In this document: piece after piece, positions 43,239 to 52,031 of the stretch
Layout: each line of letters starts with the position of its first letter
How positions within the stretch are numbered: the stretch's first letter is position 1
Assembly (NCBI GenBank): GCA_966211455.1
Contig: CBIHNI010000017.1
Coordinates: forward strand, 41,167 to 105,166
Length of the DNA: 64,000 nucleotides
Reading direction: 5' to 3'
Source: 21-14-0-10-47-8 sp966211455
GTDB taxonomy: Bacteria > Bdellovibrionota > Bdellovibrionia > Bdellovibrionales > Bdellovibrionaceae
Translations under genes and position numbers: made by a program
The notes under the pieces: generated by a model
The model's input: the letters and a program-made list of their open reading frames with translations, nothing else
Database searches by the model: none
What the model was told of the DNA's origin: nothing

Positions 43239-44627
43239 CTATTTCGGCTCTTTAAACCCGAAAGGGCCCAGGTAAGCGAGCAGCGCGAAGAAAACGGTCA
43301 GCGCAAGTCCCGTCAGAAGGGAGATCATCGGCTGGCGATTTTCCAAGCGTTCGAGAGTGGCGCGGGTCGGGGTGACCTCTAAGGTGAGCTGATTGTCCCA
43401 CAGGCGCAGCGGCAGAAGCACGGTCCATTGATTTAAAACGCCGATAATGCCGGTGGTGTTGGTCACCAAAACCTCGCGGTCATTTTTCAGCGTGTAGGCG
43501 AATTGATCATCCGGGAAAAACAGATTCACCACCACCTGCGGCGAGAAAATCCACAGCTTTTCCTGAAACTGAAATCCCATCAGGCGTTTTCGCTGGTAGA
43601 TCAGGCTGGGATGAAAATGAAAGCTCGAGGTGTAGGTGTTCATCTCAGATTCGAAAATTTTTAAGTCTTCATCCGATGCCAGACCGCTGCGATCCCAAAT
43701 CACAGAAGGTTTTGGTTTGAGCTGAACGAAGGCTTCGACCGATGCAAAGGGTGGTGACCAGTTGCTGTTTGTGGCTTGCTGGAAATTTTTGGGTGTGCTG
43801 GTGTCTTGCAACTCTTCAGCGCGGTACTGGAAGGCTTGATAGAATTGCTGATAGCGATTTTCCAATTCCAGCTTCAGGGATTGGCCGACCTGGGTGGACT
43901 CTTGATGATTGCAGATGTGCCAGGATAAAAGAGTCAGCAAAAGTCCCGCGATCACGGCGATCAGCGTGCGTCGCTTGCGCCAACTTTGCCCCGAGTGCAG
44001 AATCTGCGAGCGGATTTCAAAAAGCCCGACCGCCGCTAGATAAATAAAAACCAGGGCCGAAGCCAGCGATGCTTTCGAGTAAGAACCCCACGAAAGGCTT
44101 TCGCGATAAGCAAAGCAGTAATCGAAAACATGGAAAAGTCCCAAGGCGCCCGCGATCGTGATGCAGGCCAGGCTGCCGCCCCAAATCCAAATGCGTCGGT
44201 CGTTCGGAAAGTTTACGCGTGCGCCCCAGGCGATCGAAAGCGCGGTCAAGCAAACGCAGGTCACCGGCGACATGCGGCCCGGGTGCGAGCGGAAACTTCG
44301 CAGGTAAGAAGTGGTGAAGAACTCGTCCAGGCCCAGTTGCAGATCCAGTATGTACTGCACGCCGGAAAAGAAGGCGATCACCAACGGGATGATCCAAAGC
44401 TGGCGTAAAAACTGAAAGCGCTGATGTCGAAAGGCCAGGACGTTGACGGAAAGAAGCAGAAAGCAAAGAGCGGTGTTGAAAACCATCGGCGGACTGTTCG
44501 GAATCAAGGTGAGAAAATCCGTCCAGCGGCCCAGCCACCCAATCAAATAAAGAAGCGACAAAATTGCGGGAAACAAAATCACGCCGAACACCTGCATAGT
44601 GTAAGCCGGATCATTTCTCGGATGCAA
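43239..44627 (-). CDS. Membrane sensor-like protein without an output domain
   Basis: 462 residues. A seven- or eight-helix N-terminal membrane domain (MASE-like; AILSLLYLIGWLGRW, FNTALCFLLLSVNVLAF, SPVTCVCLTALSIAW), a further helix (TLIAVIAGLLLTLLSW), a periplasmic domain of about 190 residues resembling CHASE-type sensors (QSLKLELENRYQQFYQAFQY), and a final helix near the end (LLTGLALTVFFALLAYLG). It ends after 10 more residues, where a kinase or cyclase would normally follow. The sequence after the stop does not continue such a domain. Confidence 0.7.
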   Translation of the reverse strand: MHPRNDPAYTMQVFGVILFPAILSLLYLIGWLGRWTDFLTLIPNSPPMVFNTALCFLLLSVNVLAFRHQRFQFLRQLWIIPLVIAFFSGVQYILDLQLGLDEFFTTSYLRSFRSHPGRMSPVTCVCLTALSIAWGARVNFPNDRRIWIWGGSLACITIAGALGLFHVFDYCFAYRESLSWGSYSKASLASALVFIYLAAVGLFEIRSQILHSGQSWRKRRTLIAVIAGLLLTLLSWHICNHQESTQVGQSLKLELENRYQQFYQAFQYRAEELQDTSTPKNFQQATNSNWSPPFASVEAFVQLKPKPSVIWDRSGLASDEDLKIFESEMNTYTSSFHFHPSLIYQRKRLMGFQFQEKLWIFSPQVVVNLFFPDDQFAYTLKNDREVLVTNTTGIIGVLNQWTVLLPLRLWDNQLTLEVTPTRATLERLENRQPMISLLTGLALTVFFALLAYLGPFGFKEPK

Positions 44628-44709
44628 AGATTATCCTGCTGATGTTCGGTATTTTGGATTCTGGGGTCTTGTCGGGGAGAGCCGAAGAGTGATCGGAGGG
44701 GATGATGTT

Positions 44710-44955
44710 GCGCTGGTGACTGGATCAAGGCCTGACGTTCTGTTGCCGGTTTGGTGACTGAGTGCTGGCGCGCGGGAGTTCGCGATCGCTTTGGTGGCTG
44801 AGCGCGGGAGTGCATGTTTCCACCGCTCTGGTGTCTGCGAGACGGGTTGTCGGTTTGCCGCTGCTACGGTGGCTGTGAGACGGACCGTCGGTTCGCCGCC
44901 GCCGTGGTGGCTGAATGCCGGATCGGTGATTCACCACCGCTTCGGTGACCGACTG
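44710..44955. repeat. Degenerate tandem repeat, unit about 38 bp, seven copies
   Basis: The element GGTGnCTG recurs at 44715, 44753, 44793, 44831, 44869, 44907 and (degenerate) 44944, with intervals of 37-40 bases. Copies share a GC-rich context (C/G-CGCTnnGGTGGCTG, then GACGG and GTCGGTTCGCC). There are no open frames across it. It lies in the gene-free stretch 44628-45205, whose remainder is AT-rich. Confidence 0.7.
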
Positions 44956-45205
44956 CGACGAGTGTTGGAAAATAATATTTTATTCTGATATTCCGCTTGA
45001 CGAGATTTTCAGCTCTCTAGTTTCCCGTGAGTGCCCTGCATTTGCGCTGATGATTTGAAATTTTCAAAAATGAAATTTGCATCTCATAGAGAGCTAATTT
45101 GTGCGTTTAATCACTTATCTTCAGTGTATATCACACCTCTCAAAAAACTGTTTTTGAAAACCCATGCTAGAAAGATCTCGAACTTAAATTGTGAGGATAA
45201 ATACA

Positions 45206-46264
45206 ATGAGCAATCTAAAAATAAACCAAGGCGAATTAAAAACAAACGATACGGAATTAAAGAACCAACAAATCAATTATCCACTCATGCTGCGAAAGCT
45301 CACAAACGACGAATTGGAATTTCAATTCAAAGACCTGATCCAAAAAGAAAGAAAGCTTCTGCATATGATTCTCGAACACATTAAAGAAGTGAATCGTCGT
45401 GAGCTTTACTTAGCAAAAGCCTACTCCTCCATGTACGAGTACCTGACAAAAGAAATGGGCTACTCGGGCTCTTCCGCCATGCGAAGATTGGAGGCGGCAA
45501 ATCTCTTAAAAGACCTGCCAAGTTTAGCTGAAAATATCAAAAATGGATCCGTGAACCTCACACAGGTATGTGAATTATCACGAGCGATCAAAGAAAAAGA
45601 GCGAGCTACTCACACCCGAATCCCAACTGAAGTGAAAGAAGCACTTCTCAGTCAGATTCATTCTAAAACAACTGCCGAAACACAGAAAATCTTAGCTGAG
45701 AGTTTGGATCTGCCGAATCAAGCTCAGGATCGAAAACGAGTGCAAAAAGACGAATCGGTTCGCTTAGAGATCACTTTATCGAAAGAGCAATTTGAAAAGC
45801 TGCAAGCCTCAAGAGATGAGCTTATTCATGTGCTCTCACAACAGCATAAGGAGATCTCTTGGGGGAATGTGATCGAAGCCTTGTGTGAGAGACATTTACG
45901 TCAAGTTGAAAACGCTTCTTTAAAGAAAGCGCACCCTCAGCAAGCTCAAGTCATTGCGGTAAAGAAAGCTGTTTCGCCGCATCCAATTACCGCTTCGGTG
46001 ACTGCGGGCGTTACCGAAGCGGCAGACGACTTAAGAAAAGCAGAGATATTTTCTGTTGCGACTGGCAGCCCAACAAAACATCGCTGCTGCCAGTTCCGCG
46101 ATCAAAAGACCGGTCGCAAATGCCAGAGCACCTTCGCGCTTCAAATCGATCATATCATTCCCAGATGGGCGGGTGGCGGTGATGACTCCAAGAATCTTCA
46201 GTACCTGTGTGCCGCTCACAATGCTTACAAATACCGCCGCCAGGCTGGGATCGTGCGCGGGTGA
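45206..46264 (+). CDS. HNH endonuclease
   Basis: About 352 residues from the ATG at 45206, which has gagg eight bases upstream; the GTG at 45191 overlaps that site and is rejected. The N-terminal helical region (LTNDELEFQFKDLIQKERKL, YEYLTKEMGYSGSSAMRRL) is typical of a Bdellovibrio-type HNH family. The C-terminal nuclease has Cys residues flanking the fold (RCCQFRDQKTGRKC) and the HNH box LQIDHIIPRWAGGGDDSKNL, then YLCAAHNAYKYRR. Possibly a selfish or defence nuclease. AT-rich 5' half. A second member begins at 63910. Confidence 0.88.
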   Translation: MSNLKINQGELKTNDTELKNQQINYPLMLRKLTNDELEFQFKDLIQKERKLLHMILEHIKEVNRRELYLAKAYSSMYEYLTKEMGYSGSSAMRRLEAANLLKDLPSLAENIKNGSVNLTQVCELSRAIKEKERATHTRIPTEVKEALLSQIHSKTTAETQKILAESLDLPNQAQDRKRVQKDESVRLEITLSKEQFEKLQASRDELIHVLSQQHKEISWGNVIEALCERHLRQVENASLKKAHPQQAQVIAVKKAVSPHPITASVTAGVTEAADDLRKAEIFSVATGSPTKHRCCQFRDQKTGRKCQSTFALQIDHIIPRWAGGGDDSKNLQYLCAAHNAYKYRRQAGIVRG

Positions 46265-46444
46265 TGAGGGCGAAGATCTTGAGATCACAGTGAATGGGTG
46301 GCTTCTTTAAGAACAGGGCCGGCTTGGATCGGTCTGAGGTCGATCTGATGCTTTAGTTTGCATCGGTGAAAAGTTTCCAGTGGGTTTGAGTGTTGGCGGG
46401 AAGCCTGCTAGATTGCGACCTTCAAAATTTGAATGGAGGTTTTT

Positions 46445-46819
46445 ATGACAAAATCGATTCTTTTGATGACACTGCTGGTTTCCTTTTCTGCTTTTGCGGC
46501 TGCGACAAGCGCGGCTGGTGAAACCAAAACGGTTTTAACAAAACTGAGACTGATGCCTGGCTACTGTGGCGAAGTGGATCCCTTCATGGTCGGTGACGTT
46601 TGCGTGTTCCGTGCCTTCGCGGCCGATGGCACCCAGTACAATATCTATGACAGCGCCCCGGCGGAAGACAGCGATCTGGCGACGACCGCGGACAAACACG
46701 GTTTGGTGGCCGGCAAAGACTGTTTCGTGGCCGAGATCTATCAGACACCAGCTTTAAAAGAGTTCTTGGGCGAAAAGGCCTATCAGACTCGCTTCTTAAA
46801 GCGCATCACTTGCAATTAA
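46445..46819 (+). CDS. Small exported protein
   Basis: 124 residues from the ATG at 46445, which has ggaggt just upstream; the ATG at 46433 overlaps that site. The signal peptide (MTKSILLMTLLVSFSAFAAA) precedes a mature part with four Cys (PGYCGE, GDVCVF, KDCFVA, ITCN), probably two disulfides. No family recognised. Its stop abuts the stop of the LysR gene with no base between. Confidence 0.7.
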   Translation: MTKSILLMTLLVSFSAFAAATSAAGETKTVLTKLRLMPGYCGEVDPFMVGDVCVFRAFAADGTQYNIYDSAPAEDSDLATTADKHGLVAGKDCFVAEIYQTPALKEFLGEKAYQTRFLKRITCN

Positions 46820-47704
46820 TTATTTCTGATCGGCAAAGCATATTTGCAGCTCAGAAAGCAGGAGTCGCAACCACGCGGCTCCTTTAAGTTCCGCTCGGTA
46901 GACGGCATAAAACTGTCGAGGAGCGAAGGTTTTATGCGGCACCGGAATGATATGATTGCCGGTGCCGACAGTTGAAATATGGGTCGGCATCGCGGCCCAT
47001 CCCACCCCCGCATTGACGAGCTTTGCGACGCTCAGATAATTAGCGGTCACACGCGTGATATTTAACGAGTCAAACGATACACCATTCGTCTCGCAAATAG
47101 GTCCCAAAATTTCGTCCGGTTTTTTATAGGGAATGCAGGGAAGCGCTTTCAGTAAAGCCCACAAGTCTTTGCTCTTTGCCGGCGGCGTCTTCATCAGCTT
47201 TTTCGGAATCACCAGCATAAAATGATCTCGGAACAAAGGTTTGGCCACAAGCTCGTGGCTATCGGGCATCTGGTGAACAATCCCGAAATCCAGTTTTCGT
47301 TCTAAAATCCCGGCGATGGTCGAAGGGTTTGGCGATTCAATCAACTGCAAGGTGCCCGGAAACCTCACCCGGTCAGCAAAACGATCCAAAATTTCACGCC
47401 TTGAAGCGATGCGAACGAAAGCGCGCGCCGGATCGGCGTGATGCCCTGCTGTTTGCTGAATTGTTTCTTGAAGCCCCTGAAAGCGAGATCGCATCTGTCG
47501 AAAGAGCTCTTCCCCAAAAGCGGTCAGCACCTTCTTGCGTCCCTGAAAGGCAAAAATCGGATGCGGCAGCATTTTCTCCAGCGCCATCAGCTGCTTGGAA
47601 AGGGCTGGTTGCGAAATGCCGATCTGCCGTGCGGCAGACTGAATATGACCCGTTTCGCAAAAACTTAAAAAGGCTTCGATCAGGTGTAAAGGGATTTTGG
47701 ACAT
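46820..47704 (-). CDS. LysR-family transcription regulator
   Basis: 294 residues, the usual length. The N-terminal winged HTH is in CETGHIQSAARQIGISQPAL, then SKQLMALEK and FGEELFRQ. The C-terminal effector-binding domain is about 90-294 (IASRREIL, LQLIESPNPSTIAG, DFGIVHQMPDSHELV). Its effector is unknown. It is divergent from the small exported gene at 47808 with a palindrome between them, which it may regulate. Confidence 0.9.
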   Translation of the reverse strand: MSKIPLHLIEAFLSFCETGHIQSAARQIGISQPALSKQLMALEKMLPHPIFAFQGRKKVLTAFGEELFRQMRSRFQGLQETIQQTAGHHADPARAFVRIASRREILDRFADRVRFPGTLQLIESPNPSTIAGILERKLDFGIVHQMPDSHELVAKPLFRDHFMLVIPKKLMKTPPAKSKDLWALLKALPCIPYKKPDEILGPICETNGVSFDSLNITRVTANYLSVAKLVNAGVGWAAMPTHISTVGTGNHIIPVPHKTFAPRQFYAVYRAELKGAAWLRLLLSELQICFADQK

Positions 47705-47732
47705 GACCGATGTATAACAAAAGGAATATAAA

Positions 47733-47746
47733 ATATGAAATCATAT
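47733..47746. promoter_or_regulatory. Possible LysR operator
   Basis: A perfect palindrome, ATATGA-AA-TCATAT, lies 29 bases upstream of the LysR gene start in the AT-rich divergent region. Such a dyad is usual for LysR autoregulation. Confidence 0.45.
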
Positions 47747-47807
47747 TCGTTTTTATCTGAAAACTTTCGTGGGACGAATGATCGCGAACCAAATGAAAGG
47801 AAATCAA

Positions 47808-48236
47808 ATGAAAATTTTTTGGATGATTCTGGTATCGGCCCTAATTTGCAGCGTAATGGCTCAGGCGCAGGATCTGTCAGAGCCAATGCCGGGCGAAGAG
47901 CTGAGATACCTCTGCGGGAACCAGGACAAGAGCTCAAATGTCGTCGAAGTGAAAATATTTAAAACCTCGGAAATGTTTTATGACCGATTGGCGATTGTGG
48001 TTCTAGATGAAGAAAAAAACCGCCATGTGGTGACGACGACGGATCTGCAAGACGGGGATGATATGACCTACATCATTTATTTTTCCGAATCCCTGAAGGC
48101 AGATCTCATGTTCGATTATCCCGAAATGACAAAGTCTCCGGTTCTATTCACCTGGGGCCAAGAGCGCCATTGGATGGACTGTGTTTCCAGCAAGTCGGAG
48201 GGTGAAAGCGAACCGAATTCCGAGTCTTTGCGGTAA
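47808..48236 (+). CDS. Small exported protein next to the LysR regulator
   Basis: 142 residues from the ATG at 47808 (site aaagga upstream; the frame is open to 47769). The signal peptide (MKIFWMILVSALICSVMAQA) precedes a beta-rich mature domain (VVEVKIFKTSEMFYDRLAIV, VTTTDLQDGDDMTYIIYF) with two Cys (YLCGN, MDCVSS). No family recognised; possibly the LysR target. Confidence 0.7.
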   Translation: MKIFWMILVSALICSVMAQAQDLSEPMPGEELRYLCGNQDKSSNVVEVKIFKTSEMFYDRLAIVVLDEEKNRHVVTTTDLQDGDDMTYIIYFSESLKADLMFDYPEMTKSPVLFTWGQERHWMDCVSSKSEGESEPNSESLR

Positions 48237-48299
48237 CATCGGCGTTAACGCGCCACGCCTTTCAGTGCGAAGGGGTCGGTGTTCGTATAAATTCATCAG

Positions 48300-50039
48300 A
48301 TGCGAACACAACACGATCCCCTTCGATCCTTTCTGGCTCAAAAAATCTTTCAAGCTTCAAACGGTGCCCTGTCCGAGGCCGAAATTTTCGAACAATTTGT
48401 CGAGCCACCGAACCTGGATCTAGGAGATCTGGCTTTTGGCTGTTTTATTTTAGCAAAAAACCTGAAAAAAGCGCCGCCGATGGTGGCGCAGGAATTGAAA
48501 TCCAAGATCGCGCTGGATGCAGATCTGATGTCCGTCGAAGCGGCGGGGCCTTACCTGAATTTCAAATTCAGCTCGGAAAAAATCGGTCGCGATCTGCTGG
48601 CCAGCATTCGCAGTGGCGCGCACTTTCAGCGAAAACTGACGCAAGGCTCGCCCAAAACCATGATCGAATTTTCGCAGCCCAATACTCACAAGGAAATTCA
48701 TGTGGGTCATATGCGAAATGCCTGCTTGGGAGATTCGATCGTGCGCCTGCTTCGATACTGCGGATACGAGGTGATCAGCACGACTTTCCCGGGCGACGTG
48801 GGGACGCACGTGGCGAAGTGTTTGTGGTACATGAAATACCGAAACACCGAGCCGGTGCCGGACAGCAATCGCGGCGAGTGGCTGGGGAAATTGTATTCGA
48901 AAGGAAGCCTGGCTTTAGAAGATGAAACCGGCACGCCAAAAGAAGGCGAGAATCGCGAAAAGCTCACCGAGATTTTGCACCAACTGGAAGCGAAATCGGG
49001 TCCTTACTTTGATCTGTGGAAAGAGACCCGCGAATGGTCTGTCGATTTGATGAAAAGCGTCTACCAGTGGGCTGATATCAAATTTGATGTCTGGTACTGG
49101 GAATCGGACGTGGATTCGGCATCGGTCAAGTACGTGAAAGATCTTTTTGCTGCTGGCAAGTTGGAGAAATCCGAAGGCGCCATCGGTATGAATCTGGAAG
49201 CTGAAAAGCTGGGATTTGCGCTGTTACTGAAAACGGACGGTACAGGTCTGTATGCGACGAAAGATATCGAGCTGGCTCGTCGTAAATTTCAAGATTACCA
49301 GGTCGAAAAAAGTCTGTACGTCGTGGATATGCGCCAAGAACTGCACTTCAAACAGGTCTTCAAAGTCTTGGAAAAGATCGGCTTCGAACGCGCCAAGGAC
49401 TGTGTGCATTTGAAATACAACTTTGTCGAATTGCCAGATGGACCCATGAGCTCGCGCAAAGGAAACATCGTCCCTTTGATGAGCCTGGTGAATCGCATGC
49501 AAGACACGGTCAAAGCCAACTTTCTGTCTCGTTACAAGGGCGAGTGGGAAGCCTGGGAAGTGGACCTGGTCGCGCAGCAAGTGGCCAAAGGTGCCATCAA
49601 GTACGGCATGCTTCGGATGGATACGAACAAAAAAATCGTTTTCGATATGGAAGAGTGGCTGAAGCTGGACGGCGAGTCAGGACCTTTCATTCAGTATTCT
49701 TTGGCGCGAATCCAAAGCTTGGTGCGCAAGCTTGGCGAGCCACCGACGGACGTGAAGTGGGGCCTGCTCACGCACAAAAGCGAGCGCCAGCTGATGGCGG
49801 GGCTGATGAGCTTTCATGGCGTCGTGCTTGGCAGCGCCGAGAATTACAAACCGCACTTGCTGACCACCTACCTTTACGAAACCGCTAAACGCTTCAACCT
49901 GTTCTATCACGACTGTCCGATTGGCCAGGCCGAGACCGAAGACCTGAAACATGCACGTCTAGCTTTGTCACAAGCCACGGGTGCGGTGTTGAAGAAAGGC
50001 CTTGAACTTCTGGGGATTCCGGCGCCAGACCGGATGTAG
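48300..50039 (+). CDS. argS: Arginyl-tRNA synthetase
   Basis: 579 residues. An N-terminal ArgRS-specific Add-1 domain (GDLAFGCFILAKNLKKAP), the HIGH motif in FSQPNTHKEIHVGHMRN (about 124-140), the KMSKS-like GPMSSRKGNIVPL, and a C-terminal DALR anticodon-binding domain (EWLKLDGESGPFIQYSLARI onward). No Shine-Dalgarno is next to the ATG, but TATAAA sits at 48286-48291, so a leaderless transcript is possible. Confidence 0.96.
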   Translation: MRTQHDPLRSFLAQKIFQASNGALSEAEIFEQFVEPPNLDLGDLAFGCFILAKNLKKAPPMVAQELKSKIALDADLMSVEAAGPYLNFKFSSEKIGRDLLASIRSGAHFQRKLTQGSPKTMIEFSQPNTHKEIHVGHMRNACLGDSIVRLLRYCGYEVISTTFPGDVGTHVAKCLWYMKYRNTEPVPDSNRGEWLGKLYSKGSLALEDETGTPKEGENREKLTEILHQLEAKSGPYFDLWKETREWSVDLMKSVYQWADIKFDVWYWESDVDSASVKYVKDLFAAGKLEKSEGAIGMNLEAEKLGFALLLKTDGTGLYATKDIELARRKFQDYQVEKSLYVVDMRQELHFKQVFKVLEKIGFERAKDCVHLKYNFVELPDGPMSSRKGNIVPLMSLVNRMQDTVKANFLSRYKGEWEAWEVDLVAQQVAKGAIKYGMLRMDTNKKIVFDMEEWLKLDGESGPFIQYSLARIQSLVRKLGEPPTDVKWGLLTHKSERQLMAGLMSFHGVVLGSAENYKPHLLTTYLYETAKRFNLFYHDCPIGQAETEDLKHARLALSQATGAVLKKGLELLGIPAPDRM

Positions 50040-50133
50040 GTCGCGGCCTATGTCAAAAATCTAGACCTGATTTCCGGGTGTCGCCATCCGAAGAGATGAT
50101 TGGAAAAGTCATCACTGAAGATGGAGAACACTC

Positions 50134-52017
50134 ATGGGTTTTAACTATGACAAGCACAAAAGCACGGAAGGGCACGGCTCCGTATGGACGGCGTACTCGG
50201 ATTTGTTTTTGGGTCTTTCGATCATTTTCCTGCTTCTGTATGTGACGGTCAGCCTTCGTCAAGGCACCGACGGCATTCAGCAGTTCTACGAGAATCAAAA
50301 GCTCGTACATGAAAATGAAGATCTGAAGCAACAGTTGAAAACTTACGAAGCCTTGAAGCAGGATTACCTGAATAAATCGGCATCGAAGCAAGAAGCCGAC
50401 AATTATCAAGAGCTGATGGATCAGTTGAACCTTCTTCAGGATAAAGCTCACGACGAAAAAGTGGCTTTGGAAAAAGAAGCCGACGAGCACGAAAAAAAGC
50501 AGCGAGCTTTGAACAAGTACCAACAGATGATCCGAAACATCATCAACTCGAACATGATCGCAAAAAATCGTATCAAGAATCGTGATGAAGTGATTGAAGA
50601 CCAAGATACGAAAATCGCAAACGACCAGGAAGAGATCAAAGACCTGGAAGCGACGGTGGCGGAAAAACGGGCGCAGTTGGCTTTGGGCGAGAAAAAGATG
50701 AAAGATCTCAACCAAAACCTGAACACGCGCGTTCAGCAGCTTCGCAATTCGTACAAGGCGCATCGCATTTCTTTGGCTGCTTTCGAAAAGCAAAAGAAAG
50801 CCATCGAAGCTGAAACCAACAGCAAGCTCAATGATCTGAAGACGAAAAATCAACAGACCGCTCAGGCTCTCGCGAAGATGAATCAGCAATTGGCCGAAAC
50901 GGAAAAAGAACTGGATGTCACGACTCAGAAACTGGGTCAGACTTCGGCGCAATTGGGTCAGACCAAAGCGCAACTGGGACAAACCAAAGAGCAGTTGGGT
51001 TTAACGACCGCTCAGCTGGGTCAGACCAAAGAGCAACTGGGCGCGACTTCGGCTGCCTTGGGTCAAACCAAAGAGCGTTTGGGCCAAACATCGGCTCAAT
51101 TGGGTCAAACCAAAGCACAACTGGGTCAAACGCAAGCGCAATTGGGTCAGTTGGGTGCAGATCTGGAATCGGCGAAAGCCAACATTGGCCGCTTGGGTTC
51201 CGAAAACGCAGCCTTGCAGGGTAAAATGGGTCAGCTGAAATCAGACTTTGAAGCTCAACGTGGCAAAGACCGTGCGGCATTCGATGCGGCACTGGCGAAA
51301 GAAAAGCTGACGGGTGCACAAAGAGCGGCGCGTGAAGCGGCCTTCCGTGCTGAAGGCGAGCGCAAGGCGAAAGCTTTGGGCGATCAGCTGGCGCGTATGG
51401 GTGAAGAGATGAAAGCGACGCAAGGGGAGCTTGCACGAGCGCAAGAGAACCTGAACGCTCGTAAGAAGCTGACAGACCAAATCAAGAAGAACTTTGCGGC
51501 GGCCGGTATCAAAGCCGATGTCGATCCAAGAACGGGTGACGTGGTTCTTTCATTCGGGGATCAGTACTTTGATACGGACCGTGCGGATCTGAAGCCGGGA
51601 ATGGTGAACATCATCCGTCAAGCGGTTCCGACATACTCGAAATCTTTGTTCCAGGATCCGAAGGTGGCAAGCCGAATCCAGAACGTCGAGATCATCGGCT
51701 TCGCATCGCCAACGTATAAAGGCAAATACATCGATCCGCGCTCGTTGGATCCAAGCGATCGCCAAGCGGTCAATTACAACTTGGATTTAAGTTACAACCG
51801 CGCGAAATCGATCTTTAGCGTGGTCTTCGATAAGAGCCAGATGACTTTCGAACACCAAAAGCAGCTGTTGCCGCTGGTGAAAGTCACAGGACGTAGCTTC
51901 CTGGCGAACCCCGAGGATTCTCGTGGAGTCGCGAACGAAACGCACAAGTCATTCTGTGAAAAGAACGACTGTGCAAAACTGCAACGAGTTATTATTCGAT
52001 TTAATTTAAAAGACTAA
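50134..52017 (+). CDS. MotB/ZorB-like protein with long heptad stalk and OmpA-like C-terminus
   Basis: 627 residues. A short cytoplasmic N-terminus (1-16) is followed by one transmembrane helix (about 17-40) reading WTAYSDLFLGLSIIFLLLY. Asp23 sits where MotB has its proton-accepting Asp, after W-x-A-Y. About residues 45-460 are a long coiled-coil region, including eleven near-perfect LGQTxAQ heptads (about 267-343). The C-terminal ~160 residues are an OmpA-like peptidoglycan-binding domain (VVLSFGDQYFDTDRADL, YNLDLSYNRAKSIF, RVIIRFNL). Inferred to be the stator subunit that anchors a proton channel to the cell wall or beyond. First gene of an operon with the MotA/ExbB-like gene (14-base gap). 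Confidence 0.85.
   Translation: MGFNYDKHKSTEGHGSVWTAYSDLFLGLSIIFLLLYVTVSLRQGTDGIQQFYENQKLVHENEDLKQQLKTYEALKQDYLNKSASKQEADNYQELMDQLNLLQDKAHDEKVALEKEADEHEKKQRALNKYQQMIRNIINSNMIAKNRIKNRDEVIEDQDTKIANDQEEIKDLEATVAEKRAQLALGEKKMKDLNQNLNTRVQQLRNSYKAHRISLAAFEKQKKAIEAETNSKLNDLKTKNQQTAQALAKMNQQLAETEKELDVTTQKLGQTSAQLGQTKAQLGQTKEQLGLTTAQLGQTKEQLGATSAALGQTKERLGQTSAQLGQTKAQLGQTQAQLGQLGADLESAKANIGRLGSENAALQGKMGQLKSDFEAQRGKDRAAFDAALAKEKLTGAQRAAREAAFRAEGERKAKALGDQLARMGEEMKATQGELARAQENLNARKKLTDQIKKNFAAAGIKADVDPRTGDVVLSFGDQYFDTDRADLKPGMVNIIRQAVPTYSKSLFQDPKVASRIQNVEIIGFASPTYKGKYIDPRSLDPSDRQAVNYNLDLSYNRAKSIFSVVFDKSQMTFEHQKQLLPLVKVTGRSFLANPEDSRGVANETHKSFCEKNDCAKLQRVIIRFNLKD
50932..51165 (+). repeat. 21-bp in-frame tandem repeat (LGQTxAQ heptads)
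   Basis: Eleven 21-base units, such as CTGGGTCAGAC(T/C)(T/A)CGGCGCAA with codon variation, encode LGQTSAQ, LGQTKAQ, LGQTKEQ, LGLTTAQ, LGATSAA and similar. The unit is in frame, so copy-number change would only alter stalk length. Confidence 0.85.
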
Positions 52018-52031
52018 GATTGAGGTGAAAA

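Noticed and set aside
44710..44955. CRISPR array
   Set aside because: Repeats are contiguous and degenerate with no distinct spacers, and there are no cas genes in the window.
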